Shown here piece after piece: positions 1 through 12,118 of a stretch of 64,000 bases of DNA. How positions within the stretch are numbered: the stretch's first letter is position 1; every line of letters starts with the position of its first letter. The DNA comes from Megascapheus bottae. Its lineage: Eukaryota; Chordata; Mammalia; Rodentia; Geomyidae. The stretch lies in contig JANJXV010000043.1 of the NCBI GenBank assembly GCA_024803745.1, positions 6,147,018-6,211,017 on the forward strand, written 5' to 3'. Under the pieces are notes generated by a model. That model ran no database searches. It saw only the letters and a program-made list of their open reading frames with translations, and had not been told where the DNA came from. Made by a program: the position numbers and the translations under genes.

Positions 1-1600
1 CCCAAAGTGTGGAGCATCTAACGGGACTGGCTGAGACCACTGCATCCCATGTCAAGTACTTTTTACATACTTGCTTGACTTTTCAACTCAAGAGGTTCCT
101 GCAAGAAACATTTCTGTATGCAATTTTCACCGCAAAGTCTTTCCATGGATTTCAATGGCCGTTTCCTATGAAGTATTTACATACTTGTATATGTATGGTA
201 CATTGTGGTACTAATACTTTGGAACATTTTGGAGAAAACTTATATCCCCTTAACTCCATTAATGTCCCAAGAGTACCACAAAATATAGATAAGCAAGTCC
301 ATAATATACTCAGTATTTCCCTATGTCAAAATCTGCTGTACTTGGACTCTGCAACTAGCAGATCCAATGTCTACCATCAGAATTACCAGTGATGATGTTT
401 AAGACAAGTGACAATTGTAGTGCTTTGCCTACATTGCCTTAGTTTTTATTCTTTCTGTCTGTTAATAATTTGTATATATGTGTAAAATAATATTGTTCTT
501 AGGACATCATTATCTGATTGTGACATCACAGAACTAGTGCAAAATCATAATTAGTGACATCACATCGATGGAATGACATCACTGACCTACCATAACATCC
601 TAACCATTGTGACATCACATGGCTATTTTTACATCAGAGAAGCTTTGACCTCATGTCCTGATTTTAGCCTAAGAAAGTTTCAGGCATGACAGGCATTGTG
701 ACAGTAAAAAAGATAATCATGACCTCACATCAAAATTTTGGCATCATTGTGACATTGTGATGTCACTGTCACATTGTGACATCATAAACTACTGTGACAC
801 CACAGTGCTTGTGGCAATAAATTAATTAAAACTGAATTAAAAGCATTGGCGCCTCACACGTGGAGATTAAAGAAACCCCTGCATTATTCATAGTCTCATG
901 CTCACAATTCACACATATGCCCAGATACTATTTGTATAGGTTTCTAGTTATGAATATGGAGAGGTAGGACTTTTCTGATCATAATATCTGAGATATTCTA
1001 AGTATAAATACATGCACAATTACAATTTCATGGATTGACATAAAAAATAATGGTAACACCAGTGGGTTTTTCTCACCAATACCAGGGCTTAAATTCAGGA
1101 TCTCCTGTTTCTATCTTGTTTGCTTAGCTTGTTTGCTCATTTGAACTACATCTCCAGCCTGCCTTTTTGCTGAATAATTAAAATGGGTTTCAAACTTTTT
1201 TTTCTAGCCAGACTAACTTAATGACATTTACAGGACAGATAGAAAATCCTGAAAATAGAAGAGGAAAATGCAAGTGACACAAGAAGCAAGTAAAAGTACA
1301 CCTATATCACTGACATATATTCAAAAGAAGTGGCTTGGCTTGGCTCTGATATTAAGCTTCCCCAAATCCTGGACTTCTGATAAGCCATGCACAAGGAAGC
1401 AAGTTATGATTTTATGAGGCCCAAACCACTGCTTTGTATGCATTGGGCTTATACGATACATTAGGCCACAGGCGAGGTTATCTAGGCTGATCTCAGGAGG
1501 CATACTACTGGTCTGTTCCTGACAGGCTTATTTCCATAACACAGGAAGATGGCATACTGTGGTGGGAAGGTATATTCTGTAACAATATAAACGTAAAAGT
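1..1600. other. Mostly unique sequence without a gene
   Basis: Apart from the octamer cluster I see no repeat family and no credible coding. The 127-codon frame at 9-392 has no recognisable domain and low-complexity composition. Confidence 0.5.
505..790. repeat. Cluster of TGACATCA-type octamers
   Basis: Exact TGACATCA at 521, 555, 574, 610 and 777, its complement at 758, and near matches (TGACCTCA at 720, TGTGACACCA near 794). It contains a short inverted repeat around 749-779. Confidence 0.85.
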
Positions 1601-1614
1601 GTCTGAACTTTATT

Positions 1615-1890
1615 ATTTAGTGTTTTGAGGGTCATGAGGTTTGAACTTAGCCTGGGCACTGTCTCTGAGCTCTTAGGCTCAAGGCTACCACCCTACCCCT
1701 GGGCCAGGGTTCTGTCCCTGGGCACTTCAGCTCAAGTCTACCACCCTACTCTTGATCCAAGGCCCCCTTCCATTTTCTAGAGGTTAATTGGAGATAAGAG
1801 TCTTAGGTCCTTTTGTGCCCCAGCTGGCTTTTAACCTTGATCCTCAAATCTCAGCCTCCCTACGAGTTAGGATAGGAGTCTGAAGTTTGA
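1615..1890 (-). repeat. Type B SINE
   Basis: Reverse B1/tRNA composite. The tRNA-like part seems partly doubled (two CTGTCCCTGGGCAC-type phrases at 1660 and 1710). Confidence 0.75.
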
Positions 1891-2385
1891 GTGCTTCTCC
1901 AGTATGTCCTTAGTTGATAGTTTTCTTCTTGATGAAAAATGACCTTGAGTGCACATGACTTCTTCTACTCTTTCAGATCGTGACAAGGCAATATTGACCC
2001 CCAACCTCCCTGCCCACTGTGGGTGGATGGAAGCTCCAGGCTCAACTCTAGGGTTCCTGTGAGGGCAGCCAGTGTCCAGCTTTAGGAGGCAAAAACCACA
2101 GGCACGAGATACTCAGATGTGAGCCCATCAGAACTGCAGTCATTCAAAATGAAGGTGGGTGCAGACCAGGCCTATTAGCTACTGTAAGGAGCCCTGAAGT
2201 TACAACACAGACCTCAAAAGTACCCAGTCTCTCAGAATATTTGCTTGCACTTGAAGAAGAACAAATTAGAAAAGTTCCACACAAGAATTTGTTTAGACTC
2301 TTCCCACATCCCAGAAGAAACTCAAAGGTCAAATGAATTTCATTCAATTCAGTCCTTCTCTATCATTGCTCTTTCCAGGAAAATT

Positions 2386-2886
2386 ATTTTTTTCATATAT
2401 TTTTATTGTAATTAATAGAAGGGTTGCATTACATGCACCAGAAAGAAGGTGTATTACTTCACAAACATTGATACCCTTTCTCATGGCTTGGTCCTCATTT
2501 CCCCCCACCACCCCACCGTCATCTTGTTTTCCTTCCTTCCCTATCCGACTTCAAATAATCAAATACGCATATACACAATATATCAGATAACCAGTTGAAA
2601 CCCTGTAAAAATATGAGATAACCAAGGACATCAAAAATGATGACAGATAACATAGTACATGAAGGACAACAATCACTCATTATATGGCTTTTGTTTCTAT
2701 ATCCTGGAGGTCTTTCATTTAGTGTCATTCTATATGGCTTTGTATCTAGGTTTTGTTCTATTGTAGATCTTTGCTAGGAGAGCCCAAGGTTTCTAGTGAT
2801 TATGACAAATGAGGGAAACCATTCAGCCTATGTTCCTTTGTGTCTGCCTTACTTTACTTATTAGAATTTTTTGTAAGTCTTTCCAT
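2386..2886 (-). mobile_element. L1 3' end, unit 1 of a tandem triple
   Basis: Reverse-orientation L1 3' UTR with a T-rich tail at 2386-2410. Its 5' edge is at the ORF2 phrase antisense to AAATGGAAAGACTTA. It is more diverged than units 2 and 3. Confidence 0.85.
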
Positions 2887-3407
2887 TTTTTTTAAATATA
2901 TTTTTATTGTAATTAATAAAAGGGTTACATGATATTTGCCAGATAGAAGGTGCATTAATTCGCTTACATTGATACCCGTTCACATGTCTTGTACCCATTA
3001 CCCTCCCCCACCCCCCCAACCAACCCAACCCCTTCTTGGTTTTCCTCCCTTCCCTCTCAAATTTCAAATAACCAAATATAAAAAAATCCAATGTATCAGA
3101 TAACAAAGTGAGGTACTGTAAGAATATGAGATACCCAAGGGACAGCAAAGGAGATGAGAGATAACATAGTACATTAAGGACAACAATCAATCCTTATATG
3201 GCTTTTGTTTCAATATCCTGGAGGTCCTTTCGATTAGCTGCATACTATATGGCCTTATGTATCAAAGTTTTCCTCTATTGCAGATCTCTGCTAGTAGAGC
3301 CCAAGGTTTCTACTGATTATGAAAATGAGGGAAACCATTGAGCCTAAGTTCCTTTGAGTCTGGCTTACTTCACTTAATATGATTTTTTTCTAAGTCTTTC
3401 CATTTCT
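2887..3407 (-). mobile_element. L1 3' end, unit 2 of a tandem triple
   Basis: Reverse-orientation L1 3' UTR whose T-rich tail abuts unit 1. Its 5' edge falls at the same L1 position as unit 1. Confidence 0.87.
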
Positions 3408-4035
3408 TTTTTTATTTTTTTATTTTTTTATTGTAATTAGTAAAAGGGTTACATGATATTTGCCAGATAGAAGGTGCATTAATTCACATACATTGATACC
3501 CTTTCACATGTCTTGGTACCCGTTTCCCTCCCCCCCCCACACCCCACACCGTCTTGGTTTTCCCCCCTTCCCTATCAAATTTCAAATAACCAAATACAAA
3601 TAAATTCAATATATCAGATAACAAAGTGAGATACTATACCAATATGAGATAACCAAGGGACAGCAAAGGAGATGAGAGACAACATACTACATTAAGGACA
3701 ACAATCATCCATTATATGGCCTTCGTTTCAGTATCCTGGAGGTCCTTTCAATTAGCTTCACACTATATGGCCTTATATATCAAGGTTTTGCTCTATTGCA
3801 GATCTCTGCTTGTAGAGCCCAAGGTTTCTACTGGTTATGACAAATGAGGGAAACCATTGAGCCTAAGTTCCTTTGAGTCTGGCTTACTTCACTTAATATG
3901 ATTTTTTCTAAGTCTTTCCATTTCCTAACAAATGGGGCGATGTCATTCTTTCTGACAGCAGCATAGAATTCCATTGTGTACAAATACCACAACTTGTTGA
4001 TCCACTCATCAACTGAGGGACATCTAGGTTGGTTC
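3408..4035 (-). mobile_element. L1 3' end, unit 3 of a tandem triple
   Basis: Reverse orientation, T-rich tail at 3408-3435. It reaches further into ORF2 than units 1 and 2 and ends at the duplication boundary, in the antisense of GAACCAACCTAGATG. Confidence 0.87.
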
Positions 4036-4534
4036 TGTCCTCAGGACCCACAGAATACCAGAATTCTGTGTGGACTCCTGACACAAGCCTCAGGTCTGGA
4101 TAGAGATGAAGCAAGACAACTGGACTTGAATCAGTAAACTGCAAAACTGGAGAACACCAGCTGGTTATTTACAATCATCTAGGTTTGAGAGCTCAAGGCT
4201 GAACACTGATCATCAGGCAAATTAGCTCATGGTATCTCCATCTCTAAGGACTTGTTAATGTTTTTGAAATAGGAACAAAATAAAAACCTAGTATTTTTGG
4301 TAAGGCTTGAGACCTTTCACTCCTCAAGGGGGCTATGTCACCTGGATTCCTTTCTTCTGAGCTTTAAGATATAAATCTTCATTTTCCTTTTTCTTTGCTC
4401 AAATTTATCTTTAAGTAGTTATGCAGAGGAGTTGCCATTTAACAAAACAGCTTATGAATACAATGCATCTTGACCAGTGTCACCCCTGTCAATATTTTCT
4501 TATTCCCATGAATCTTAATAAAATAAATTGTACA

Positions 4535-4640
4535 CACAAAGGTAAGGTGACTCATGCCTATAATCTCAGAACTTCAAATACTGACATAGGAGAATGAAAA
4601 GTTCAAAGCTTGGCTACCTACCAAGACCCTACCTCAAAAA
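4535..4640 (+). repeat. B1-like SINE half, left copy
   Basis: GGTGACTCATGCCTATAATCTCAG opening, diverged B1-type left half without the tRNA half. Confidence 0.65.
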
Positions 4641-4650
4641 TAATAAAATA

Positions 4651-4827
4651 GAATCCTGGAGTTTGGCCTAGTGGTAAAGTGCTTGCCTAGCATGCACAAA
4701 GACCCAGGTTCAATTCCTCTGTACCACATACATAGAAAAGTGGTGCTGTGGCCCAAGTGGTAGAGCACTAGCCTTGAGGAAATCGCAAGGACAGTGCTAA
4801 GACTCTGAGTTCAGTCCCCAGGACTGG

Positions 4828-4828
<1 letters not shown>
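4651..4828 (+). repeat. Type T SINE, left copy
   Basis: A-box TGGCCTAGTGG and B-box GGTTCAATTCC in the left unit; second tRNA-like unit from GTGGTGCTGTGGCCCAAG. Its tail has become a TAA microsatellite. Confidence 0.9.

Positions 4829-4881
<53 letters not shown>
4829..4881 (+). repeat. (TAA)n microsatellite
   Basis: Grown from the SINE tail; shorter and interrupted in the right copy (54290-54335). Confidence 0.95.
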
Positions 4882-4885
<4 letters not shown>

Positions 4886-5039
4886 ATCCAGCATATTCTT
4901 TAAAAAATTGTTAATGACACTAAGAGCACAAAAATTACATATAAATTTGGAGAGTTAGATATATATGAAAAATCAAACATCATTTTCTATATTCTTAGTA
5001 GTTTTATCTGTAAGTAAAATTTCTTTTTCATGGTTGTGG

Positions 5040-5282
5040 TTTCTTTGTGTATATGAATGACAACCATGGGGCTTAAACTTGGGGCCTGGGCACTGTCCCC
5101 AGTCTTTTACTCAAGGCTAGCCGTCTACCATGTGAGTTACAGCTCCACTTCTGGATTTTCTGGTGGTAAACTGGGGACAAGAGTCTCACAGACATTCCCA
5201 CTCTGGCTGGCTTTGAATCACAATTCTCACATCTCAGCCTCCTGAATAAATAGATTACAGGTGTGAGCCACCAGTGCCTGAA
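5040..5282 (-). repeat. Type B SINE, left copy
   Basis: Ends in GTGTGAGCCACCAGTGCCTG, the reverse of the B1-like start. The open frame 5057-5245 is only SINE. Confidence 0.85.
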
Positions 5283-5284
5283 TC

Positions 5285-6000
5285 ACAGTATCATACTTAA
5301 ATTTTTATTTTATCCTATCAAAGTATTTACACACAGGTTTTATATTTCCATACAGTTATATAACCAAGTTAAATGAAATTCACACCCAGCATTACTTTTT
5401 TCCCTCCTCCCTTATCCTTCCTTCTAGAATCTTCATGGTTTCAATTGTGTTATTTTCATAGCTACAATCTGTTTCAATACTATTCAGATGCGCATGTATA
5501 TAGCATCTGCATGTGCCATAGTAGACAAATATTGATACTTGTCTTTCTTCTTTTTATCTATGTCTTTCTACCAGACTTTGTTAACTATCTTATTAGCATC
5601 AGTGAGTCATGTATATACAAGGCTGTTTCATTTTTACACACTTATTGGTGGACACAATGCATCTTGATATCTGTCCTTGTTTCACTGAACAAGATAGTCT
5701 TTGGTTCTATTCACAAAATAATGGTATCCTTCTTATAGCTCAGTAGTTCTGCATTGTGTATATGTACCACAATTTTTATATCCATTGATAGGCACCTGCA
5801 CAGATTCACAGCTTAACTATTGGGAACAGGGCCCTGATAAACTTGGGTGTGCCTGCATCTATATGCCAAGTTACATTCCTTTGCATGTATTCTCAGGAGT
5901 GGTAAATAAGATTGTGATCTGAGGTTTGTGTTTGCTTTTCCTGCAGTACTAGAGATTGGACTCCGAGCCTGGTACTTATTCAGCAAGTGATCTGCCATGA
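5285..6000 (-). mobile_element. Old L1 3' region (left copy)
   Basis: Text such as CATTGTGTATATGTACCACA and TCCATTGATAGGCACCT is the antisense of the ORF2 C-terminal region seen in younger copies. Strongly diverged. The open frame at 5373-5738 is chance. Confidence 0.55.
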
Positions 6001-6084
6001 AAAGCCATGTCCTGTCCTGTAGTTTTTAGCAGGTAGGGTCTCATGTTTTTGCCTGGGGTATACATTTTTCCCTCTGGGTCTAGT

Positions 6085-6345
6085 TTACTTTGCTTTTACT
6101 GCAGAGATAATGTACAGGGGAGTTATATAAGTTATGAATTGAGTACATTTCTTTTCTTTACAGTGTCATCTCTTCCCTCATTTTCTCCTGTTTTTGTCTC
6201 TTTTGACCACAAGTTTTAGAGTTCATTTCCAACATTGTGTCTAGCAAGTATCACTACTGAATTAGTTCACTCTTTGTCCCATCATCTCTGTGCTTCCCCT
6301 TTCCCTCCCCAAAGCAGATAAACTTATAATTAAGATAAAAGTATA
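6085..6345 (-). mobile_element. Old L1 3' UTR (left copy)
   Basis: Shares GAGTTCATTTCCA, TAGTTCACTCTTTGTC and CATCATCT-type phrases with the old L1 3' UTR at 25680-25900. Confidence 0.5.
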
Positions 6346-6424
6346 GAAATCAAAAACAGTGAGAAAAGAGGAAAAACCGGAGGGGGAGAAAAGCCCATAA
6401 AAAGTAAAAAATTAAAAAGACTTC

Positions 6425-6625
6425 ATTTTGGCTAGAAGTTTGGCCTAGTGGTAGAATGCTTGCCTAGCATGAACAAAGGTGCAGGTTTAATTCTTCAGTA
6501 CCAGATACACAGAAAAAAAGCCACAATGGTGCCAAGGCTCAAGTGTCAGAGTGCTAGCCTTGAGAAAGCCCAAGGACAGTGCTCAGGCTCTGAGTCTCAG
6601 ACCCAGGACTGGCAAAAAAAACTTA
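6425..6625 (+). repeat. Type T SINE, left copy
   Basis: TTTGGCCTAGTGGTAGAATG start and AGGACTGGC plus A tail. Confidence 0.9.
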
Positions 6626-6854
6626 ATTTCTGTTTCCTGGAGTTCATTTTGATAAACGTGAAATGATATGATTATATGCGCCTAAATATTGAGCCTTTGT
6701 GCTTCTCTCCTAAGAATATCCTCATTTGTTCCCACTGTGTGGATATTTAGAGTCCTATTTAATTAATCATGTGCAAGTATAATTTTTTTTGTTTTTTCCT
6801 ATCCATTGGGTTTACTTCTAAATTTACAGGCATATTCTGATATTACAAATAAGG

Positions 6855-7342
6855 GAAAACACCAGGTATGGTGGCTCATGCCTGTAATCCTAGCTATTCA
6901 GGAGACTGAGATCTGAAAATCAAGGTTCAAAGCCAGCCTGAGCAGAAAAGGACCAGAGACTCTTATCTCCAATTAACCTCTAGAAAATGGGAAGTGGGGC
7001 TTTGCTCACACAGAGAAAAATAACTAACATTTTGACCCATTTAAATTTTTATTAGATATTAGTTACTATTATACTATGGTATGGTATACTATTACAACAT
7101 GGTATGTTTATTATCCTTCATCTCAGGAAACTATCTGAAATTTCTACACCTTTCATACCTTTCATAATGTGTATAATGGAATGTACATTAAAATAGAACA
7201 TTTATACATATCAAATAAAGCAGCCTTGAGCTGAAGAGCTCAGTGAAAACGCCCAGGCTCAGGGATAGAGTGATGGCCTTGAGTTGAAGAGCTCAGGGAC
7301 AGCACCGAGGCTGAGTTCAAGCCCCATGACCCACAAAAAAAG
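6855..7342 (+). repeat. Type B SINE split by templated insertion, left copy
   Basis: Left half 6855-7007, right half 7219-7342. The 211 bases between are a copy of 8320-8530. The right duplication copy has the SINE whole (56278-56562). Confidence 0.88.
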
Positions 7343-7344
7343 AA

Positions 7345-8200
7345 AAAGAAACCATGAAGCCTATGCTTCTTTGGGTCTGGCTTACTTTGTTTAATATAAT
7401 TTTCCCTAGTCTTTCCATTTCCTTACAAATGGGACAATGTCATCCTTTCTAATTGAAGCTTAGAATTCCATTGTGTATATACACATATACCATATTTTCT
7501 TGATCCATTCATCCACTGAGGGGCATCTGGATTGATTCTATATCTTGGCTATAGTAAACCTTAACATGGTTGTGCTGGTGGCATTAGTACAGCCTGGTTA
7601 TAGTCATTTGGGTAAAATATCCAGGAATGAGATTGCTGGGTCATAAGGAAGTTTTATGTTTAGTCTCTTGAGGAATCTCCATATTGCTTTCTCAAGTGGC
7701 TGAACAAGTTTACATTCCCACAGTGTAGTAACGTTTTCCTTTTGGCCACATCCCCACCAATATCTTCCTTTCATTTTTTTACCAGTCCTGGGACTAGAAC
7801 TCAGGACCTGACCACTGTCCCTGAGCTTCTTTCTTTTGCTCAAGGCTAGCATTCCACCACTTGAACCACAGCACCACTTCTTGGCTTTTTCTGTGTAAGT
7901 GGTACTAAGGAATTGAACCCAAGCTTGGTGCGTGCTAGTCAAGCACTCTACCACTAGGCCATGCTCTTGGCCCTTTCAAGAATTTCTTTGGGGGTGCATT
8001 AATTTTTTAGCTCTAAATATATTTTAGATATGAGATTCTTGTCTAATGGATAGCTAGTAAAATCTTTTCCCATTCACTTGGCTTTTTAGTTATCTTGCTA
8101 TCACCCAATCAAGAAGATACAACTTTATCATTAATGTTCAAGAGTTAAACTTTTTTCCTATGTAGAGCTTGATCCCTTTGTACTTTTTTGTTAACATAAG
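7345..8200 (-). mobile_element. Old L1 ORF2/3' region split by a SINE (left copy)
   Basis: Antisense ORF2 C-terminal text (pieces read GCGQKENVTTLWECKLVQP and PYDPAIS). A type T SINE occupies 7780-7972. About 220 bases present in the right copy are missing near 7765. Confidence 0.8.
7780..7972 (-). repeat. Type T SINE, left copy
   Basis: Reverse orientation, CCAGTCCTGGGACTAG to CACTAGGCCATGCTC, inside old L1. Confidence 0.9.
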
Positions 8201-8644
8201 CTTTGGAAATCATAATGATTATCCTTACACGTGTAAAAATGATTTTGTGTATAATTAATCACAATAAAGAAAAAAGCACCCATCTCTTTTCATGAACCAT
8301 TTTTATTCTGGTAAAGTACACAGAGAAAAATAACTAACATTTTGACGCATTTAAATTTTTATTAGATATTAGTTTCTATTATACTATGGTATGGTATATT
8401 ATTACAACATGGTATGTTTATTATCCTTCATCTCAGGTAACTATCTGAAATTTCTACAACTTTCATACCTTTCATAATGTGTATAATGGAATGTACATTA
8501 AAATAGAACATTTATACATATCAAATAAATCGATCATTGAACGATGCCCTTAAGGAGTGAACGTGATCAGCAATTATAACCAAAACATGATTTTTATTGT
8601 CTGGCTGAATTTAGAGTTCTGCATGCACAGATAGATTCGCTTTT

Positions 8645-8994
<350 letters not shown>

Positions 8995-9040
8995 TTAACA
9001 GCAAGAAAACCAACAACATAACCAAATGTAACCTATCTTG

Positions 9041-9986
9041 TCACCAGCTTGCTGCCTTGTAGAGTCTCCTCAGGGCTCTTTTAATGTCCCTGTTCCTCAA
9101 GCTGTAGATGAAGGGGTTCAGAAGAGGAGTGACCACTGTGTACATTGCTGAAGGCACTGCAATATTCCTGGGAGAATGTGACACAGAGGATCCAATTTAG
9201 ACTCCAAATCCTGTCCTAAAGAATAAGCAGACCACAGACAGGTGAGAGCCACAGGTGGAAAAGGCTTTGTACTTCCCTCCTGATGTTGGAATTCTCAGTA
9301 GTGAGGTAGTAATTTTATAATAAGAGAAAAGAGTCCCTAAGGTGGGAAAGAAACTAAATAATGTACCTATAAAATATTTAATGATGTTATCTGTGAAGCT
9401 GTGAACACAGGCAAGATCCAGGACTTGAGAAGGGTCACAGAAGAAATTCGGGATTTCCACCTCTCTGAAAGTGGTGATCTGTAATGCCATCAACACATGA
9501 AGTTGAGATTCCAAGATGCTGGCTACAAATGATATCAGAACCAAGGAGACACAGAGACGAGGGTTCATGATGAGTAGGTAATTCAGGGGGTGACAGATGG
9601 CCACAAAGCGGTCATAGGCCATCAAAGTAAGAAGCAAAACTTCCATACTGCCAAAAATGAGAAAAACAGATATCTGAGGGAGGCAGCCCACATAGGAGAT
9701 GGTTCTGCTGTGACTCTGAATGTCCACCAACATCTTGGGGACCGTGGTAGAGGTGAAGCCAATGTCAACACAAGACAAGATGGAGAGGAAAAAGTACATG
9801 GGAATGTGGATTTGGGGGTCAGAGGTGACGGCCAGGATGATGAGCAGATTTCCAAGCACAGTGATCAGGTACATGGGCAGGAAGAGCCCAAATAGCATAG
9901 GTTGTAGCTCAAGGTCATCTGAGAGTCCCAGGAGATAAAATTCTGATATATGTGTTAGATTACACAGCCCTATATTTGTTGGACAA
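9041..9986 (-). pseudogene. Olfactory receptor D: duplicate of A with one nonsense codon
   Basis: The main exon has the same length as receptor A (946 bp) and is nearly identical, lying in the left duplication copy. A tyrosine codon in the extracellular end of TM6/loop 3 region has become TAA at 9197-9199, after C-L-F-F-R-T-G-F-G-V; the frame continues intact beyond it to a TGA at 9041. Other differences from A are a Pro for Thr in VGCLPQIS and Arg for Gly in LFFRTG. It keeps the intact M-A-Y-D-R-F motif that A has lost. The acceptor AAAG is present at its edge but no start exon is found: the duplication ends at 10796 and is followed by 13 kb of L1. Confidence 0.9.
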
Positions 9987-10307
9987 CTTTGATGTAAAAA
10001 GAGAGCAATAACCACTGAAGAACTCAGAATTCAGCAATAATTTTGAATTCAAGTGTTTTAGTTGAGGACTCTTTAGTGTCCATCAATAATAGTTTCAGTT
10101 GTCATCTACCCAGTCATCCTGGATTTCTTCTTTCTCATATACCCCTTTTACAAATGCATTTTAGATACTCAACTACATTAGAACATTACTGGAAGTACTT
10201 TCTTATCACAGAAAATACAGCATATTCTTGTAAGATTATTACAAGATATTCCACAGTGGTATTCTTTCTTTGTGAGATTCATTCTCATACAATTTATAAA
10301 GAAACGT

Positions 10308-10548
10308 TCTTGCTGGACATGGTGGCTCAGACCTGTAATCCTAGCTACTCAGGAGGCTGAGATCTTAGAATCATGGTTCAAAGCCAGCCCGGGTGCTAAA
10401 GTCCATGAGACTCTTATCTCCAATTGACCACCAGAAAACCAGAAGTGGCACTGTGGCTCAGGGGTAGGGCTGTAGCCTTAAGCTGAAGAGCTCAGAGACC
10501 GTGCCCAGGCCCAGAGATCAAGTCTCCCAACCAACAAAAAGAAAGAAA
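10308..10548 (+). repeat. Type B SINE, left copy
   Basis: Complete, GGACATGGTGGCTCAGACC to an AAAAAGAAAGAAAG tail. Confidence 0.9.
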
Positions 10549-10804
10549 GAAACATTCCTACAAACTTTATTTTCTCATAAAGAAATATTAATGTCATGAA
10601 TAGTGAAATTTCTAGAGATATGCTACTTAAAACACTTCATAAAATATACAGAACTGAATTATCAAACATTAATTTCATACAAACAAATCAGTTCTAGAAA
10701 ATATCTCCCAGGAAATTTCTTCCTCATTCTTTCATTTACTAATTTCCATCTTGATATTCTGTGTATGTGTGTGTTTGTGTAAAAGAGAGAGAGAGACGGG
10801 AAGG

Positions 10805-10812
10805 AAGATGGC
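10805..10812 (+). promoter_or_regulatory. YY1-like site at L1 5' end
   Basis: AAGATGGC lies eight bases from the L1 start. In human L1 a YY1 site in the same place directs the transcription start; the role here is inferred. Confidence 0.5.
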
Positions 10813-12118
10813 ACCGAGACAATAGGGACGCTGACTAGCTTTATCTGACAAAAAGAGAGAACCAGGGAGTCCCATGAGCCAACTATCTAAAGAAATCCAC
10901 AACAACAAACTCAAAAAGTAACGGAGAAGGACTCAAACCAGAAAAGAAATCCAGATAAAGCTCACATCCAACTTTCTCAAAGAATTCGGAACACGAGGAC
11001 CCCTCCCCCACATCTCGCTCAAAGCCGCGGAAAGCCGCGCCGGACCAAGCCGCGAAAAGCGGCTTGAGTGAGCACCGGGTCCACGCGGGGAAAGCAGGGG
11101 CGGGCACCGGCTCTAATCCACGAAAGCGGCGGCAGTGGAGGGCACCAGGCTGGGAGCCCAACGGCTGCAGAAACCAACACAGAACCGGGCCAGCAAACGG
11201 CGGGAGCAGCGGAACCCAGACGCGGAACCAGAACAGCAGGCAGCGGATCCCAGATGCAGAACACAGGCGGCGGCAGAGACCCGAGGGGAGTGAAAGACTC
11301 CCCACCACTGTGGAGCACCCGCAGACGGACGCAGAGGCGGCATCCTCCAGCTGGGAATCCTGAGCAAGACACCACCGAGGACCCCCCCCCCCACAGTCAC
11401 AGACTCTGACAAAGCAGTGGAAACACAGCAGGGATCTGAAGGGCCGACCAGCAGCCAAGCTCCCCTTCTGAGAAACAAAAAGGTGCGGCTCAGCCCTTGG
11501 AGCCCACTTCCCCAGCTGGCCCCCCCCCTGGGAAAAGAGGGGCCTCCTGCTGGTACTGCTGAGAGCTCCTGAAACTCTCAATCCCCACACCCTTGGCTTG
11601 GGGCCGCCCCTGGAAGCAGCACAGGAAAACGTCCGCCAACCACGCTCAGACGGAAGCTCACAGATCCATCCCATGGTCCACTGTGAGGCCACTGGTTGGG
11701 CTAAGAGCTAGTCACGCAGCAACACATAAGTTTTATTCTAATACTTTCCAAACTTTGTACTCAAATACTCTACCTACTTACCCCCTGACCTCTCTCATTC
11801 TATTTTTCTATCTCTTGACCTCTGCTCCTCTTTCAACCCTTATACTGCCTGGATCTACAATTGATGGCTGTTGAGCAACATTGTGTATCTAGGTGTTTAA
11901 TTATTCTCTAGGCTCAGAGAGACTTAAAGACAATAGAGATTGGATATAAATCGCTTATCAGTGAATAATTAGACTACTAGGTAACTGCACAAAAAGAAAG
12001 AGTGATAACACCAATCAAAACTTGTGAACATCTAGAGTCTGCCAGCTACAGAGGTCTAGGTTGGTTATATCTGAAAAACTATAATCGTGTTTAGTACTAA
12101 TCTTGCTCCCATTTTCAA

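Noticed and set aside
9..392. 127-codon open frame at the window start
   Set aside because: No domain, no signal, no promoter or splice context; composition looks like random AT-rich DNA.
5373..5738. 121-codon frame rich in Phe, Leu and Ser, membrane-like
   Set aside because: Lies in an old antisense L1 and is shortened by sequence changes in the duplicate copy (54824-55105).
9590..9938. Plus-strand open frames opposite receptor D
   Set aside because: Antisense shadows of the receptor; the same shadows occur opposite receptors A, B and C.
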